In this document: in pieces, positions 1 through 10,956 of the stretch
Layout: every line of letters begins with the position of its first letter
Numbering within the stretch: position 1 is the first letter of the stretch
Origin: Impatiens glandulifera
Lineage: Eukaryota; Streptophyta; Magnoliopsida; Ericales; Balsaminaceae
Length of the DNA: 64,000 bases
NCBI RefSeq assembly: GCF_907164915.1
Contig: NC_061867.1
Span: forward strand, 35,709,751 to 35,773,750
Reading direction: 5' to 3'
Position numbers and translations under genes: made by a program
The notes under the pieces: generated by a model
The model's input: only the letters and a program-made list of their open reading frames with translations
Told to the model about the DNA's origin: nothing
The model's database searches: none

Positions 1-1238
1 ACGGATTCTGCAAAATACAAGATTTTGGGACCGCGTTTCTGTTATTGGACGAGATGAATTGCAAAGGGATTAACCCGAATGCTATAACTTACACCACGAT
101 CATCAATGCCCTTTGCGACGAAGGTGAAGCTCAGAATTCCCTTGCTGTTTTGGCTCTCATGTTTAAGAACGGATGCATCCCCACGATTTTCACGTTTACC
201 TCGTTGATTAAAGGGTTTTTCTTGATAGGGAGACTTCACGAAGCTTTGAAAGTTTGGGATAATATCATCCGCGATGGGTTTTCGCCCAATATCGTTTCGT
301 ATAACACGCTTATACGCGGACTTTGTCGCGTTAGCAATATGAAAAGAGCCGTCTCGGTTTTCAATCATATGGTGGAAAACGGTTGTTCTCCTAATGTGAC
401 GACTTATAGCATTCTAATCGACGGTTTTTCAAAAACCCACGATTTGGTTGGCGCGTCGAAGATTTGGAATGAGATGATGGCTCAAGGCTGTAAACCGAAT
501 CAAGTTGTCTACACGTGTATGCTCGATGTCCTTTGCAAGAATCTCATGTTCGACCAAGCCCATTGTTTGATCGAGAACATGGTTAACGAGAATTGTCTTC
601 CTAATACGATTACCTTCAATACGTTCATCAAAGGTCTATGTAGCGGCCGGAGATTCGAATGGGGAATGAATTTGTTTCGTCAAATGAACCAATACGGATG
701 TCTACCAAATGTCACGACATATAACGAATTGTTGAATGGTCTACTAAACGAACGTGAATTTACCACCGCTTTTCAGTTGGTAAGAGAAATGAAAGAGATC
801 GGGGTTGAGCCTGAATTAACGACGTATAACACTATTATCCATTGTTATATTTCTTATGGATGTCTCAGGGAGGGTTTTGGGGTTTTTGGCCAAATGTTGA
901 TGAGGGGAGTGAATCCAGATGATATCACATTTAATATATTGCTCCATGGGTATTGTAAATTGGGTAAGATTGAGCTAGCGATAGAGCTTTTGGATACAAT
1001 AAGGAGCATTGGTTGTAAGTTGGACTTGTTTGGTTATACAAGTCTTATAAATGGGGTATGCGAAAATATTGGGTTGGAAGAGTCTATGGACTATGTTGGT
1101 ATGATGTTGAAAGATGGTATATCGCCTAATATTGCCACTTGGAATGTTCTTGTTCGACGATTATTTTCTAAGGTAAAACAACCTATTGGGGTTAATGAGA
1201 TGGTGAATTGTATCTTACATGAGATCGTTACAGTTTAA
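1..1238 (+). CDS. P-class pentatricopeptide-repeat protein, 5' partial
   Basis: PPR proteins are helical-repeat RNA-binding proteins that act mostly in mitochondria or chloroplasts on transcript processing, stability or translation. The frame is open from base 3 through the left edge, so the true start and any targeting peptide lie outside the window; the first in-window ATG (54) is internal. About eleven tandem 35-residue repeats are visible, with the usual signatures such as ITYTTIINALC, VSYNTLIRGLC, VTTYSILIDGFSK, ITFNTFIKGLC and ITFNILLHGYCK. There are no long or short PLS-type repeats and no E or DYW tail, so this is the P class. The frame runs about 410 codons without a break to a TAA at 1236-1238, with no introns seen, as is normal for PPR genes. 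Its base composition is clearly less AT-rich than the flank, which fits a functional host gene. I cannot assign the orthologue or the RNA target. Confidence 0.95.
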   Translation, partial: GFCKIQDFGTAFLLLDEMNCKGINPNAITYTTIINALCDEGEAQNSLAVLALMFKNGCIPTIFTFTSLIKGFFLIGRLHEALKVWDNIIRDGFSPNIVSYNTLIRGLCRVSNMKRAVSVFNHMVENGCSPNVTTYSILIDGFSKTHDLVGASKIWNEMMAQGCKPNQVVYTCMLDVLCKNLMFDQAHCLIENMVNENCLPNTITFNTFIKGLCSGRRFEWGMNLFRQMNQYGCLPNVTTYNELLNGLLNEREFTTAFQLVREMKEIGVEPELTTYNTIIHCYISYGCLREGFGVFGQMLMRGVNPDDITFNILLHGYCKLGKIELAIELLDTIRSIGCKLDLFGYTSLINGVCENIGLEESMDYVGMMLKDGISPNIATWNVLVRRLFSKVKQPIGVNEMVNCILHEIVTV

Positions 1239-4200
1239 ATCTCACAGTTTTTGGGCAACTTGTTGTATGGAGGAGGGTCTTTGTATTGAACCCTACAACT
1301 AGGGCATTTTATAAGCCAAAACCTATAGATTCTATATATGACTATTTATTTGATCTGTTTGGATATAAGGTTAAATATGGGTAATGATTTTGTATAACTG
1401 TATATTTTTATGGGTTAAATAATCCAATCAAATTGAATCTTTATAACCATTTCAAAATAAGATTTGGGAGATAAAGACATTAAACTCAATTCATCTTTTG
1501 ATATTGCAACATATATTCAATTGTCAATGCCTATAATAAGTTTATTGCAGCAAATATATAATTACAAGATGTCTTATTAATTAGGTATGAGAAATATCAA
1601 ATCCATCAAGATAAAGTATAAAACAACAATGGAAAAATTGGTTACTTTCGAAATCTATTAATATTGAGATACACTACAAAATTGGTAGATATAAATCAAC
1701 TTGAAAGTAGATAACTATTAACAACTTGTTAAATAGTTAATCATTATTAACATTTAACTTGTATAATAATAGTATTATTTTGTTTCAAATATAAAAATAA
1801 GTATGTCTATGAATAAGAAAATATATGTTTGATATTGTTACTAAGTTATTGTTGATTGTTGTGTCTATTCTCTATTTAAGTTGTGTTTGTTGAATTGTAA
1901 AATTTAAATTTGAGTTTTAGTTAATTTGGCAATCTATTTTTATATATATAATATATTCCACTAAAAAGAATTAGTAACATATTTTGAAGGAGAAGCTATT
2001 TCACATTATTATTTTTTATTTAATTTTGTTTAATTAATTGCATTACAATTAATTCACAATCACATTAAATATAACTAATTAGTTGAACTCTTATCTTTTA
2101 TATTAATAGTATATACAGATATTTTAAAAAAATAATTATATCTAAGAATTTTTTAAAATACCTCGCACAAACTACCAAAAATATCGATTTATTGAAAAAA
2201 TAAGAATATATGGTATCGATACCGAAATTATCGATACGGTAAAGATATGTGATTTTTAAAATTATGGTATAACGATATATACTGAAATATCGAAATAATA
2301 TTTATAAACTAAAAATATATATATAATTAACTAAAAAAATTATAAATAATTAAACTTTAATTTTCATTTGAAAAATTAGATTAAGTAACTATTATAAACT
2401 TGACCAAGTAAGGGTCCTTTACTAATAAATTTATTTCCTTTTCCAAATAAATTTAAAGCTCAACTAGAAGAGATTTCTTATATTTTTATAACCTTAATAA
2501 ATTTATTTTTCTTCTCTATAAAAATTTAATATTAATTCAATTATGAACATTTTTTAATTTAAAAAAAATATAAATAAACTGTAATTATGCCATCCATAAC
2601 TATTTTATTTTATAATATGTAACTAATTTTGATTTCACTATTAAATGTTTGATTTTTTTATTTTTTTTACAGATTCGACCTAATAAAGTCTAAATATTTT
2701 TTTCGATATGAACGGTATATTATCGATACGTACCGAAATCTCAATCAATTCGGTATGAACAAAAAGTTAGTTGCATCCAGGGACTGGACGGACGTATCCC
2801 CAGTTTATATATATATATATATATATATCAAACAGATTGAAAGAACAGAGATTCACTACAAAGTTTGGTTTTGTATTAGCTAAATCTTAAATCTGTATTT
2901 TCAATTCATAGTAAGCCAACCAAGAGATATACGAAATAGAATTTGAGAGATAATGAATATTTGTGTTTGATTTGAGAGAGCTTGTTTGATTTTTGTTTTA
3001 GAGTTTTGTATAAAAAAATTATTTGATTTAATTATTTTTTTAAAATTTATTAATTATTCTAACTTTTAAATATTTAAGATAAAAAAGATAAGATTCTACA
3101 TTTTAAATATATGAAATATAAAGATAAAATAAAAGATATTATAAGAGTATTTTTTTATTTGAGGATAAAAGAAATGATAAAATAGATAAGTAAAATATAT
3201 ATTAAACGACATACCAAAATATCGGTACGATATTTGTATGATTTTTAATATACGAAAACTTTCGGTAAAACTTTCGGTATAGTATACCATGTGGATAAAA
3301 AATTAAAGTTTATATCACCCACTTATACTAAATATTGGTATGAATTTCAATTTATTCGAATTTTATATTACTCGAGACTAAATCTAATATCTTATTTTAT
3401 ATTTTATCTGATTAAAATAATTAATTTTTTTTTACAGTTTTAATATCTTATTTTATATTTTATTTATTTATTTATTTAAAAAATACATAATATTATATCA
3501 TTTTTATAGGAAAATATAGTAAAAAACAAAAAAAATATTTATTTATATGGTAATAAAATAAAAATGAAACTGAATCATATGTATCTAAAAATAAATTATA
3601 ATTTTTAACTATACAGAAGATTTATAATAGGGTTATATAGACTTAACCACCCCGAAAAAAGTTTAAGGAAGGGTGGCATACCACGTAATACAGAAAATGT
3701 CTAGACTCGAAGAAAGAAAAATTTCCCGTAATTGTTATCCCCGAAAAGGATTTTTTTCCAATAAAGATGAGTCACCGATGCTGTAAAGTCACATAATTAG
3801 TGAATAATTCTGACACTAATCATCTACAAAATGAGTATTACACCAAGAATTGATCACATCCATTCTACCATGACTTCTTAATTTTCTAATTTTATTTTAA
3901 TTAAGTTCACTAACTTTTTCTTAAATTCAAAAAAGACAAAACTCATATTGATCGACCTATTTCATCCATAAGTTTCTTTTTATTTTCTTCAAGTCCACTT
4001 AAAATAGTTTTCAAACCCTCCTCAATTCTAATTCTTGAATCCATCCATTATCATCTACCTCCTATTTTATATATTTTTAAAAAAATTATAAACATAACGT
4101 GTTTAGTTAAATTTTTTTTAGTATTATATATATATATATAGAATATAAAATATAATGTTGCTTAATTTTAATTTATCAGGTTAAAAATATGATTAATTTA

Positions 4201-4331
4201 GATACATATTTCAGACAAAATAAATATTTGTGTCGAATTATATCTATGCATTCATTCAGATTCAGGATGAAACTTATAAATTAGTATGTGAAAAATGAAT
4301 TTTTAACTATTTTATATAATTTTTTAAAATA

Positions 4332-4366
<35 letters not shown>

Positions 4367-4394
4367 GAGTAAGGATAGACATAGAGAAATTTGT
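1239..4394. other. AT-rich intergenic region downstream of the PPR gene
   Basis: No gene is seen. The first 200 bases presumably contain the PPR 3' UTR. Three patches rich in CGATACCG/CGGTATG words (about 2180-2290, 2700-2755 and 3210-3290) look like remains of an inverted-repeat DNA transposon, but I could not define its ends. A (TA)n run lies at 2806-2828 and others at about 4122-4140 and 4336-4361. A small GC-richer patch at 3640-3720 contains a CCACCC/GGGTGG stem. Confidence 0.6.
2806..2828. repeat. (TA)n microsatellite
   Basis: Uninterrupted TA dinucleotides just after a GC-richer patch. Similar runs recur through the window and have no assignable role. Confidence 0.9.
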
Positions 4395-5739
4395 AGTCGA
4401 ATTTATGTTTAATAGGTTATAGTAGGATTCTCAGTCATCAAATCAACTTGAATTTTCATCCAGCACACATGAACGCACCACATATCCAGTTGTAACGAAG
4501 TTGGCACGCGCCCGCTTTATCAGATCAACTAACGAGATAGGCTAACCCTGTTAGTCCAAACGCTGACGGACTGAACGGAAAGCCTAACGACGCCACGAAA
4601 CGACGTCATTTTGGGTCGTCTTCTTTGTCGTGCCATGACGCTTGCCAGAATCGCGACTCGCGACTCACTGGCGCAATTCTTCTAGATGGGCTAGCGGAGT
4701 CATTTCTCCACCATATCAAATGATTCTTTCGCCCTTATCATCGCATCATCATTGCTTACAATAGCCATATAACTAGGTTGAACACTTCACCCTAGAACTA
4801 GGTTGTAATAGATCAAGATAAAATTAGGAATAAGAACGGAGATTGTCAATTACGACTTGAATTTAGCTTCTTCAACCGACCTTAGGCCACTATAAAAACA
4901 CCCTAAGGGTTTATCTACCAAATCATCAAGCAATTCACGAATATTACACACTGAATCAAAGTTTTCAAATCCGACCAAGAACTGATTTTTGTGGAAACCA
5001 TCTCCAACGATCATAGCTTTGATTCAGGATTCTAGAAAGCTTCCAACACATCTATAAGGAGTGTTTTCCAGCTTATGGTATGAATCTAGAACATCTTTAA
5101 TTCAACTTGTGATTGAAAAATTATTATTTTTTCAAATTTGATCGGTTTGATCTATTCTAAGGCTTAATTATGTGATTTTTTTGTTTAGAATCATTTCCCA
5201 TCTCATGTTTGAACATTTAGTTGAGAAATCATATCAAATCAACTTGAATAAAAAATTCAAAAAATCAAGTTAAAATATTTGAAAAATCAACTAGACTTTT
5301 AAAAATTCATTTTCATAAGTTTTAATCTTGATTTTTTTATTCAAATAGATGTTAAACATGTTAGGATGAATTCCCAATGACTGTAACATCGTTTTGATCA
5401 TGTTTGATCAAACTGTATTTTTTAAAACTTTTGAGTTATGATTTAATCTTCAAAAATTATTTATAATGATGTAATAATATTATTGTTTTGGTTGTATTCA
5501 ACTATATTCATTATTTAAAACTAATGGAACAAAAAATCAGGTCTTGAAATGGCATAATTTGAAAGATCCCAAATTTTAACCTAAAAGTGGTTTTAGAAAT
5601 TGATCTTTGTAAAAATCTAATGATCGTGATTTATGTTAGGGCTTTTGTTATTCATAATCATATGAACTAACTGTAACTTATAGATCAATATTCCATGATA
5701 TGTATCAAAAGTTATGAGACCTACAATTTTTTCATACCA

Positions 5740-6065
5740 AATGAAGAACACCCGGTTTTAGGACCGAGTCCTGTAGAACTGGGACCGAGAAACATTACCG
5801 ATAATCTTCGGTCCAGACCGAGACCAATGACCGGTATTCTTGAGTCAGGACCGAGATTAAGGACCGGTGTTCTTGAGTTAGGACCGAGACCAAGGACCGG
5901 TGTTCTTGAGTAGGATCGTTGATTAGGACCGGGGAATCTTGAGGAAGGACTGAGACCCATGATCGATACCCAAGACCTAGGACTCTAGACCATCCCAGTC
6001 TAGACCGAGCCCGTCCAAGCCCGGATTCACAAAACTGAATTCCGACCCTAGGACTCTGGTCCTAA
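5740..6065. repeat. AGGACCGAG minisatellite inside LTR-like copy A
   Basis: Degenerate tandem repeat. The clearest unit is 33 bp, containing GGACCGAGA, AGGACCGGTG and TTCTTGAG, and it recurs back to back around 5850-5912. Because 33 is divisible by three, the array reads as short open frames on both strands; these are not genes. Confidence 0.85.
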
Positions 6066-6289
6066 GACCTGTTTGGTTCCACTTTTCAAAATACAAAATT
6101 ATTTTTGTAATTTTGGAACCCGAATCCATTTTCAAATAATTTTGAAAGGTCATAAAATTTTATTTAAATATTTTCGGGATATTTCCTAAACAAATATTTT
6201 GGCTAAGGCCCTATTTGGAATTTAACTTCTAACCCTTTTTTATATTTTTTAGGGTTTTTACTCAGTATTATATCAACGCAATCGTAGGT

Positions 6290-6845
6290 AGGGTTGTAAA
6301 CGAATCGAAGCGAATATTACTGTATTCGATTCGTATTCGTGAAACTATTCGAATATTCGTATTCGTATTCAAAATTTTTTCGAATAATTAATGTGATTCG
6401 TATTCGATTTGAAATTGATATTCGTATTATTCGATTCGATTCGAGTATTCAATTCGATTTTTTTAAAACATATTTTATACAATTTATTCAAAAATTTAAA
6501 AATTAATATTTTTACATAATATATAACAATATTCAATAAAATTACCTAATAAAAAATGAATGATAATGTTCAAATTACGATTTCAATATTCAACTCCCAA
6601 TACAATGCAATGCAAACCATTAATTAAAACTTCCGCGTACTTTTATATATATATAATCGAATATTTAATCGAATATTAGCGAATACCGAATCAAATATCT
6701 TGATTTTGTATTCGTATTCGTTTATTAGTCGAATCGAATCGAATATTTTTATTCGAATTCGAATCACAAAATTACGAATACGAATATCAAAATTCAAATA
6801 CGAATACCGAATCGAATCAAAAGTATTTGATTCATTTACAACCCT
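6290..6845. mobile_element. 556-bp MITE with 10-bp target-site duplication
   Basis: Terminal inverted repeats AGGGTTGTAAACGAATC and GATTCATTTACAACCCT match at 16 of 17 positions. The element is flanked by the direct repeat AATCGTAGGT (6280-6289 and 6846-6855). The interior is made of CGAATCGAATATTCGTATTCG-like words and has no coding capacity, so it is a non-autonomous DNA transposon. The insertion is supported by the related LTR-like copies B and C, which run through this point without it. A 10-bp duplication fits Mutator-like elements (usually 9-11 bp) better than hAT (8 bp), although similar terminal sequences are common in hAT-type MITEs. Confidence 0.85.
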
Positions 6846-7506
6846 AATCGTAGGTACGCCATGTTAAATAATTTTGTATAATTATTTACACAATCTAAAC
6901 TTATCATTGTTTAGTACCCACGAACTACTAATTAAAAAAAATAAATGTTATAAATAAATTTTAAATAGCCAAACTTTGTTTAATTTTAAATTTTAAAATC
7001 GTCATTTGACGGGCACGGAGGACATAGTGCGAAAGCCCTTTTCCGAGCGCAATCAAGATACAAACCCCTTATATAAATTCTATGTCGCTTGGATCTCTTG
7101 TGCTATTTACGGTGTTAATTTTTAATTCCGACGTGAATCTTATAAATACGTTTATACACGTATCATTTTATTGATATTCATAAAATCATTTGGCGACTCT
7201 AATTTTGAATAAATAATCTACTAAATTAGATAGGTTTAATTAATTTTAACCGGGTTCTAGTCAAATTGTTATTTGGCCCCCAGATTATTAAAATTTTAAT
7301 AAAATTATTTTTTTTACATAATTAATTTTCAAAATTCCCAGACATTATTCAAAAAATCTTTTAAAATAATGTTTTCTTTTAAAATAAGCATGGCACGCAA
7401 ACTAAGGTCGCATCGAACTTCGAGTCATCGCGCGATAATCTCTTATATTGCCACGTGTCCACGGCACATGCTAAGCTACGGAGGGGAGCGATTCCTTATT
7501 GTTACA

Positions 7507-7797
7507 ACATCATTATTTTAACTTTTTTCTTAATTTAATTTTTTTAACTCTTATATTTTTTCTCACTGAAATTTATTTAATAAATAATTTTACATATACT
7601 TTAATAATTCTAGTTCGTAGTTGTATTAATTATTTTATAATATATAATGTTATATTAAATTTTAAAATTATTTTCAACTTACTTTTAATTAAAAATTTTA
7701 AATAATTTGTTAAGAAAAATAATTTATACTTTATTTATTCATTTTATCATTTATCAGTTGTTCATTATTAATGATTAAAATATATATATATATATTT
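7507..7797. other. AT-rich spacer
   Basis: Very AT-rich, with no gene or repeat recognised. It ends in a TA run directly before the sirevirus LTR. Confidence 0.6.
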
Positions 7798-9113
7798 TGT
7801 TAGATAAAATAAGACCGGTTCAAATAAACCTAACTTAAAATAAACTTTCCATGCAGGAACAAGGAACCGAACCGGAACCAGCTAAAGAAAACCAACCGGT
7901 CAAGCTACCAAACCGATCAAGAATACTTGGAACGTGACCGCACAAAGAAAGGATCGGCCAAAGCTTAAAACCGGAATCATCAAATAGCCGATCATCCAAA
8001 ATGCAGAGAAACAACCGGAAGAAGTCCGGTTACATCACTCATACCAAAAGTCACTCGGCTAAGTCAAGCGGCCGACCAGTACAAGAAGACAATTTGGGTA
8101 TCTGTTGAGAATGATACCAAAGGAACAGACTGAATACTTCCATATCCATGCAAGTCTGAGGAAAGACTGTAGGCTGCAGAAAACAGTACTACCGGATCCT
8201 TCCACTTCGGGATAAGCCAGAAAGGAAATCTTCCAAGTACAGACAACTGTCCAACAGACAGTGCCTACATCAAGTAAAAGACAAACCCGGCAGGCTTGTC
8301 TTACAAACCGGAAGAACAGACCGCTAGGTCTGAGACATAATGCCAGGTCTGAGCTTGACCATCAGGTCTGAGGAAACGACCGCAGGTCTGAAACACTGAA
8401 ACACTGAATCACTGCACCTCTGCTCAGCCAATCAGATTCAAGGCAATGAAATATGACCGTTGGCATATTTCACCTATAAATGGGGCAGTTGAAGAAGAGT
8501 AAATGCGGGACATCAAGAGCTACTCAGTGAGACAAGTGAAGCGTTGAGAGCATTTACTACAAGTGATAAAACTGTGTTATTCTAAGAAAGCCTAAGTGCT
8601 AAATTCAAAGTGTGTATTACAATTTCGGTGTAAATTGTAAGAGTATTATCGAGCCGGAAATAAGTCTCGATCGGATTGTACTTGTATTCCTTAGTGAATA
8701 TCCTTCTCGCGGTTTCGAGAGGAAGGGGTGACGTAGGAGTTTTATCTCCGAACATCCATAAAATCTGTCTTGTTATTTACTTTCTGCCGGCTTCATTATC
8801 TAACCGACTAACTTAACCACACCGCTCTAAACCGACTCTATACTAACCATACCGAATTTCCAGATCACCGAAACCGACCCACCATCCTTCAAATCTCCAT
8901 CATCCAAAACCGGCCTTGTCCATTAAACAAGTGTGCTGCTTCAACCTGAAAGAAAATCTCTTCCGCGCTTGAACCTAGTTCAAGAATTTGTGACAGGTTG
9001 TGTAGTATTGAAACCCCGGTGTTAATCTCTAACCGGATTAACCACCACCCTACGAGTAAGAACCGCTAACCGGTCCAACCCCCGGTCATCTAGCGGCTAC
9101 CTAGATCCTAACA
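7798..9113 (+). repeat. 5' LTR of the sirevirus
   Basis: Begins TGTTAG and ends CCTAACA, followed two bases later by the primer-binding site. The length is 1316 bp. A TATA box (TATAAAT, 8475-8481) lies mid-LTR with a plausible U3-R-U5 layout. The 3' LTR is absent, so insertion age cannot be read from LTR divergence. Confidence 0.9.
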
Positions 9114-9115
9114 AT

Positions 9116-9127
9116 TGGTATTAGAGC
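9116..9127 (+). other. Primer-binding site for initiator tRNA-Met
   Basis: TGGTATTAGAGC lies directly after the LTR. The usual Copia sequence is TGGTATCAGAGC, so there is one C-to-T change. It primes minus-strand DNA synthesis. Confidence 0.9.
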
Positions 9128-9153
9128 AGTTGGTATTCAATACTCAAGCAAGC

Positions 9154-10956
9154 ATGTTTCAAGATAGGCCTCCAATGCTAGAAGGTGAAGACTTTGCCAA
9201 CTGGAAGGCACGGATGTATTTACACCTAATCACCTTGGACGATGAGATGGAGTCCATTCTGACCGAAGGACCGATAGTTATCAATAAGGATAGAAAGGAA
9301 TGGACGGCTGAAGATAGAAGGAGAAACAACCTGGACAACCATGCAAGAAACCGGATCTCTAACAGCGTGGACAGAAACACATATTGCAAGATTAGAGATT
9401 GTAAAACCGGAAAGGAGACATGGGACACCGTTATCCAGATCTTTGAAGGAAATGAAAGAACAAAAGAGAACAAGATAATGGTGGCCACCCAGAAGTTTGA
9501 AAGTTTGAAAATGAAACCAGGAGAGACAATGAAGGAATACAGTGACCGGTTCACTGGTGTGTTAGATGAGCTTGCAACACTTGGAAAGAGGTACGACAAC
9601 AAAGAGGTTATCATGAAAGCATTGAGATCTCTTCCAAGTGCGTGGGATATAAAGACAATGGTAATGAGGGAGTCAAACTGCCTAAACAAGATGAAGCTGC
9701 ACGATGTCTTCGAGGATCTAAAGGCATATGAGTTTGAAATGAGGTCCAGAACTGAAGAAGAAGTCTCGGCCTCAACCTCAACCAGAGCATTGATCACACC
9801 TATAGAACCGGTTGCTCCTGCCCCAGCACCTATCAGAACAGCCGAACAGTTTACTGAGGATGCCATGGCCATGCTCGCACAGAAGTTTGGAAGGTTCATG
9901 AAAAGGAACCAACCAACGAACTACAACTACGGCGACAAATTCAGTGTAAAATGTTATAATTGTAATTGTTTGTGTCATTTTAAGTGGGAATGCAGGAAAC
10001 CAAAGAGGGACACTCGGAAACCGGATAACCAAGACAGCCGGAACAGTTATCAACAGATCGGTGAAGGAAGTGAAGTACCGAAAGCACTAATAGCCGACGA
10101 TGGTGGAAGTTTGTGGGCTCGCAGTGACAGCGCTGATGAGCTCACGTGCCTCATGGCAAATGAGGAACAGGTATTTGATTCCCCCTATGATGAATTTACT
10201 AAAGACGAGTTATATGAAGCATTGAATGATATGGTAGAAGAATATAGGAACCTACTGGCCATGTTACCTAAGCAACTCCACTTTAGAACCGATCCTATAA
10301 TACCCATTCCGACAGACCCAGAGGAACCTATCATAACCGAACCTCCGGTCATAAAACCTGATGATGCCCATACTTTAGAAACCGAGTCAGATCCCAAGAC
10401 CGAACAATCTAGTGAACCGGCTAGCGAACTAACCGAGGAACAAAATGCCCGACTTCAATATAAGATGGCCGCATATAAGAGGTCCAGTGATATAGTAAAG
10501 AATATGAATAAACACTACAGACATCCTCGTTGCAAGTTTGGCCTAGGATACGAAAATAGCTCCAAAGACCGAAAACCCATAGAGAAAGCAAGGCTTGTAA
10601 GAGGAAACCTTCCCTTTATAAAATTTCTTAAGAGCTCCTGGACCGCTGAAGAAGAGGAGACCGCATACTATAGGGAAGAAAAGCTAAAATACGACTATGT
10701 TGGTCCAACCGAATCATGGCTTGACCCTGTGAAAAGAAAAGCCGAAATCCTTAAACATATGAAAGACTTTCCTGAACCGCGTAGGTCAAACCATAGATCA
10801 TCAAACCGAAGACAACCATCATTTAAGAACTCTGTAGAAAAACCGAGATACACGAGACCAAGTGTCAAAAGAACGGTTAAAACCCTAGCGAAGAAGACCA
10901 TCCGGTTTATCAAGGTTTGGATACCTAAGGGACTAATCGCATGTGGACCCAAGTAA
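9154..10956 (+). CDS. gag: Sirevirus Gag polyprotein (capsid, zinc knuckle, long C-terminal region)
   Basis: Gag packages the element RNA in cytoplasmic particles. I choose the ATG at 9154 ([14 protein letters not shown]), about 27 bases after the primer-binding site; this gives about 600 residues. The N-terminal half is the retrotransposon Gag fold of Copia elements ([23 protein letters not shown], then [10 protein letters not shown]). The zinc knuckle at about residues 270-283 is [14 protein letters not shown]; its C-x2-C-x4-H-x4-C spacing is intact, but the usual glycines are replaced by cysteines. The long C-terminal region is acidic and Pro/Glu-rich and then basic, typical of sireviruses. 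The frame ends at a TAA (10954-10956), and pol continues in another frame. Confidence 0.9.
   Translation: MFQDRPPMLEGEDFANWKARMYLHLITLDDEMESILTEGPIVINKDRKEWTAEDRRRNNLDNHARNRISNSVDRNTYCKIRDCKTGKETWDTVIQIFEGNERTKENKIMVATQKFESLKMKPGETMKEYSDRFTGVLDELATLGKRYDNKEVIMKALRSLPSAWDIKTMVMRESNCLNKMKLHDVFEDLKAYEFEMRSRTEEEVSASTSTRALITPIEPVAPAPAPIRTAEQFTEDAMAMLAQKFGRFMKRNQPTNYNYGDKFSVKCYNCNCLCHFKWECRKPKRDTRKPDNQDSRNSYQQIGEGSEVPKALIADDGGSLWARSDSADELTCLMANEEQVFDSPYDEFTKDELYEALNDMVEEYRNLLAMLPKQLHFRTDPIIPIPTDPEEPIITEPPVIKPDDAHTLETESDPKTEQSSEPASELTEEQNARLQYKMAAYKRSSDIVKNMNKHYRHPRCKFGLGYENSSKDRKPIEKARLVRGNLPFIKFLKSSWTAEEEETAYYREEKLKYDYVGPTESWLDPVKRKAEILKHMKDFPEPRRSNHRSSNRRQPSFKNSVEKPRYTRPSVKRTVKTLAKKTIRFIKVWIPKGLIACGPK

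Larger units (their letters stand above)
4395..7506 (+). mobile_element. LTR-like repeat family, copy A (5' truncated, MITE inside)
   Basis: This is one of four copies (A-D) in the window of the same roughly 3-kb repeat. Shared landmarks in order: a block around GTAGGATTC and CAGCGCCCATGAG-like sequence with GTTGTAAC; a GACGTC-type palindrome (4598-4611); a TATA box, TATAAAA, at 4891-4897; a minisatellite based on AGGACCGAG (about 5740-6065); a CCTGTTTGGTTCCACTTTT block; a TTGGCGACTCT motif near 7190; and GGCACGCAAAC near 7385. The copy ends at GTTACA (7501-7506), the same point at which copies B and C end. The outer 5' part seen in B, C and D is missing here. No coding sequence is present. 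The structure suggests a solo LTR of a large Ty3/gypsy-type element, but the family name is my inference. Confidence 0.7.

Noticed and set aside
2180..3290. A single defined MITE made of CGATACCG-type words
   Set aside because: The three patches share words but I could not find matching termini or a target-site duplication, so no element boundaries can be given.
5721..5960. Open frames on both strands encoding Gly-Pro-Arg/Leu-rich repeats
   Set aside because: They are readings of the 33-bp minisatellite in LTR-like copy A; openness on both strands follows from the unit being a multiple of three.
9159..9899. Long minus-strand open frame opposite gag
   Set aside because: It is the antisense shadow of the gag coding frame and has no domain of its own.
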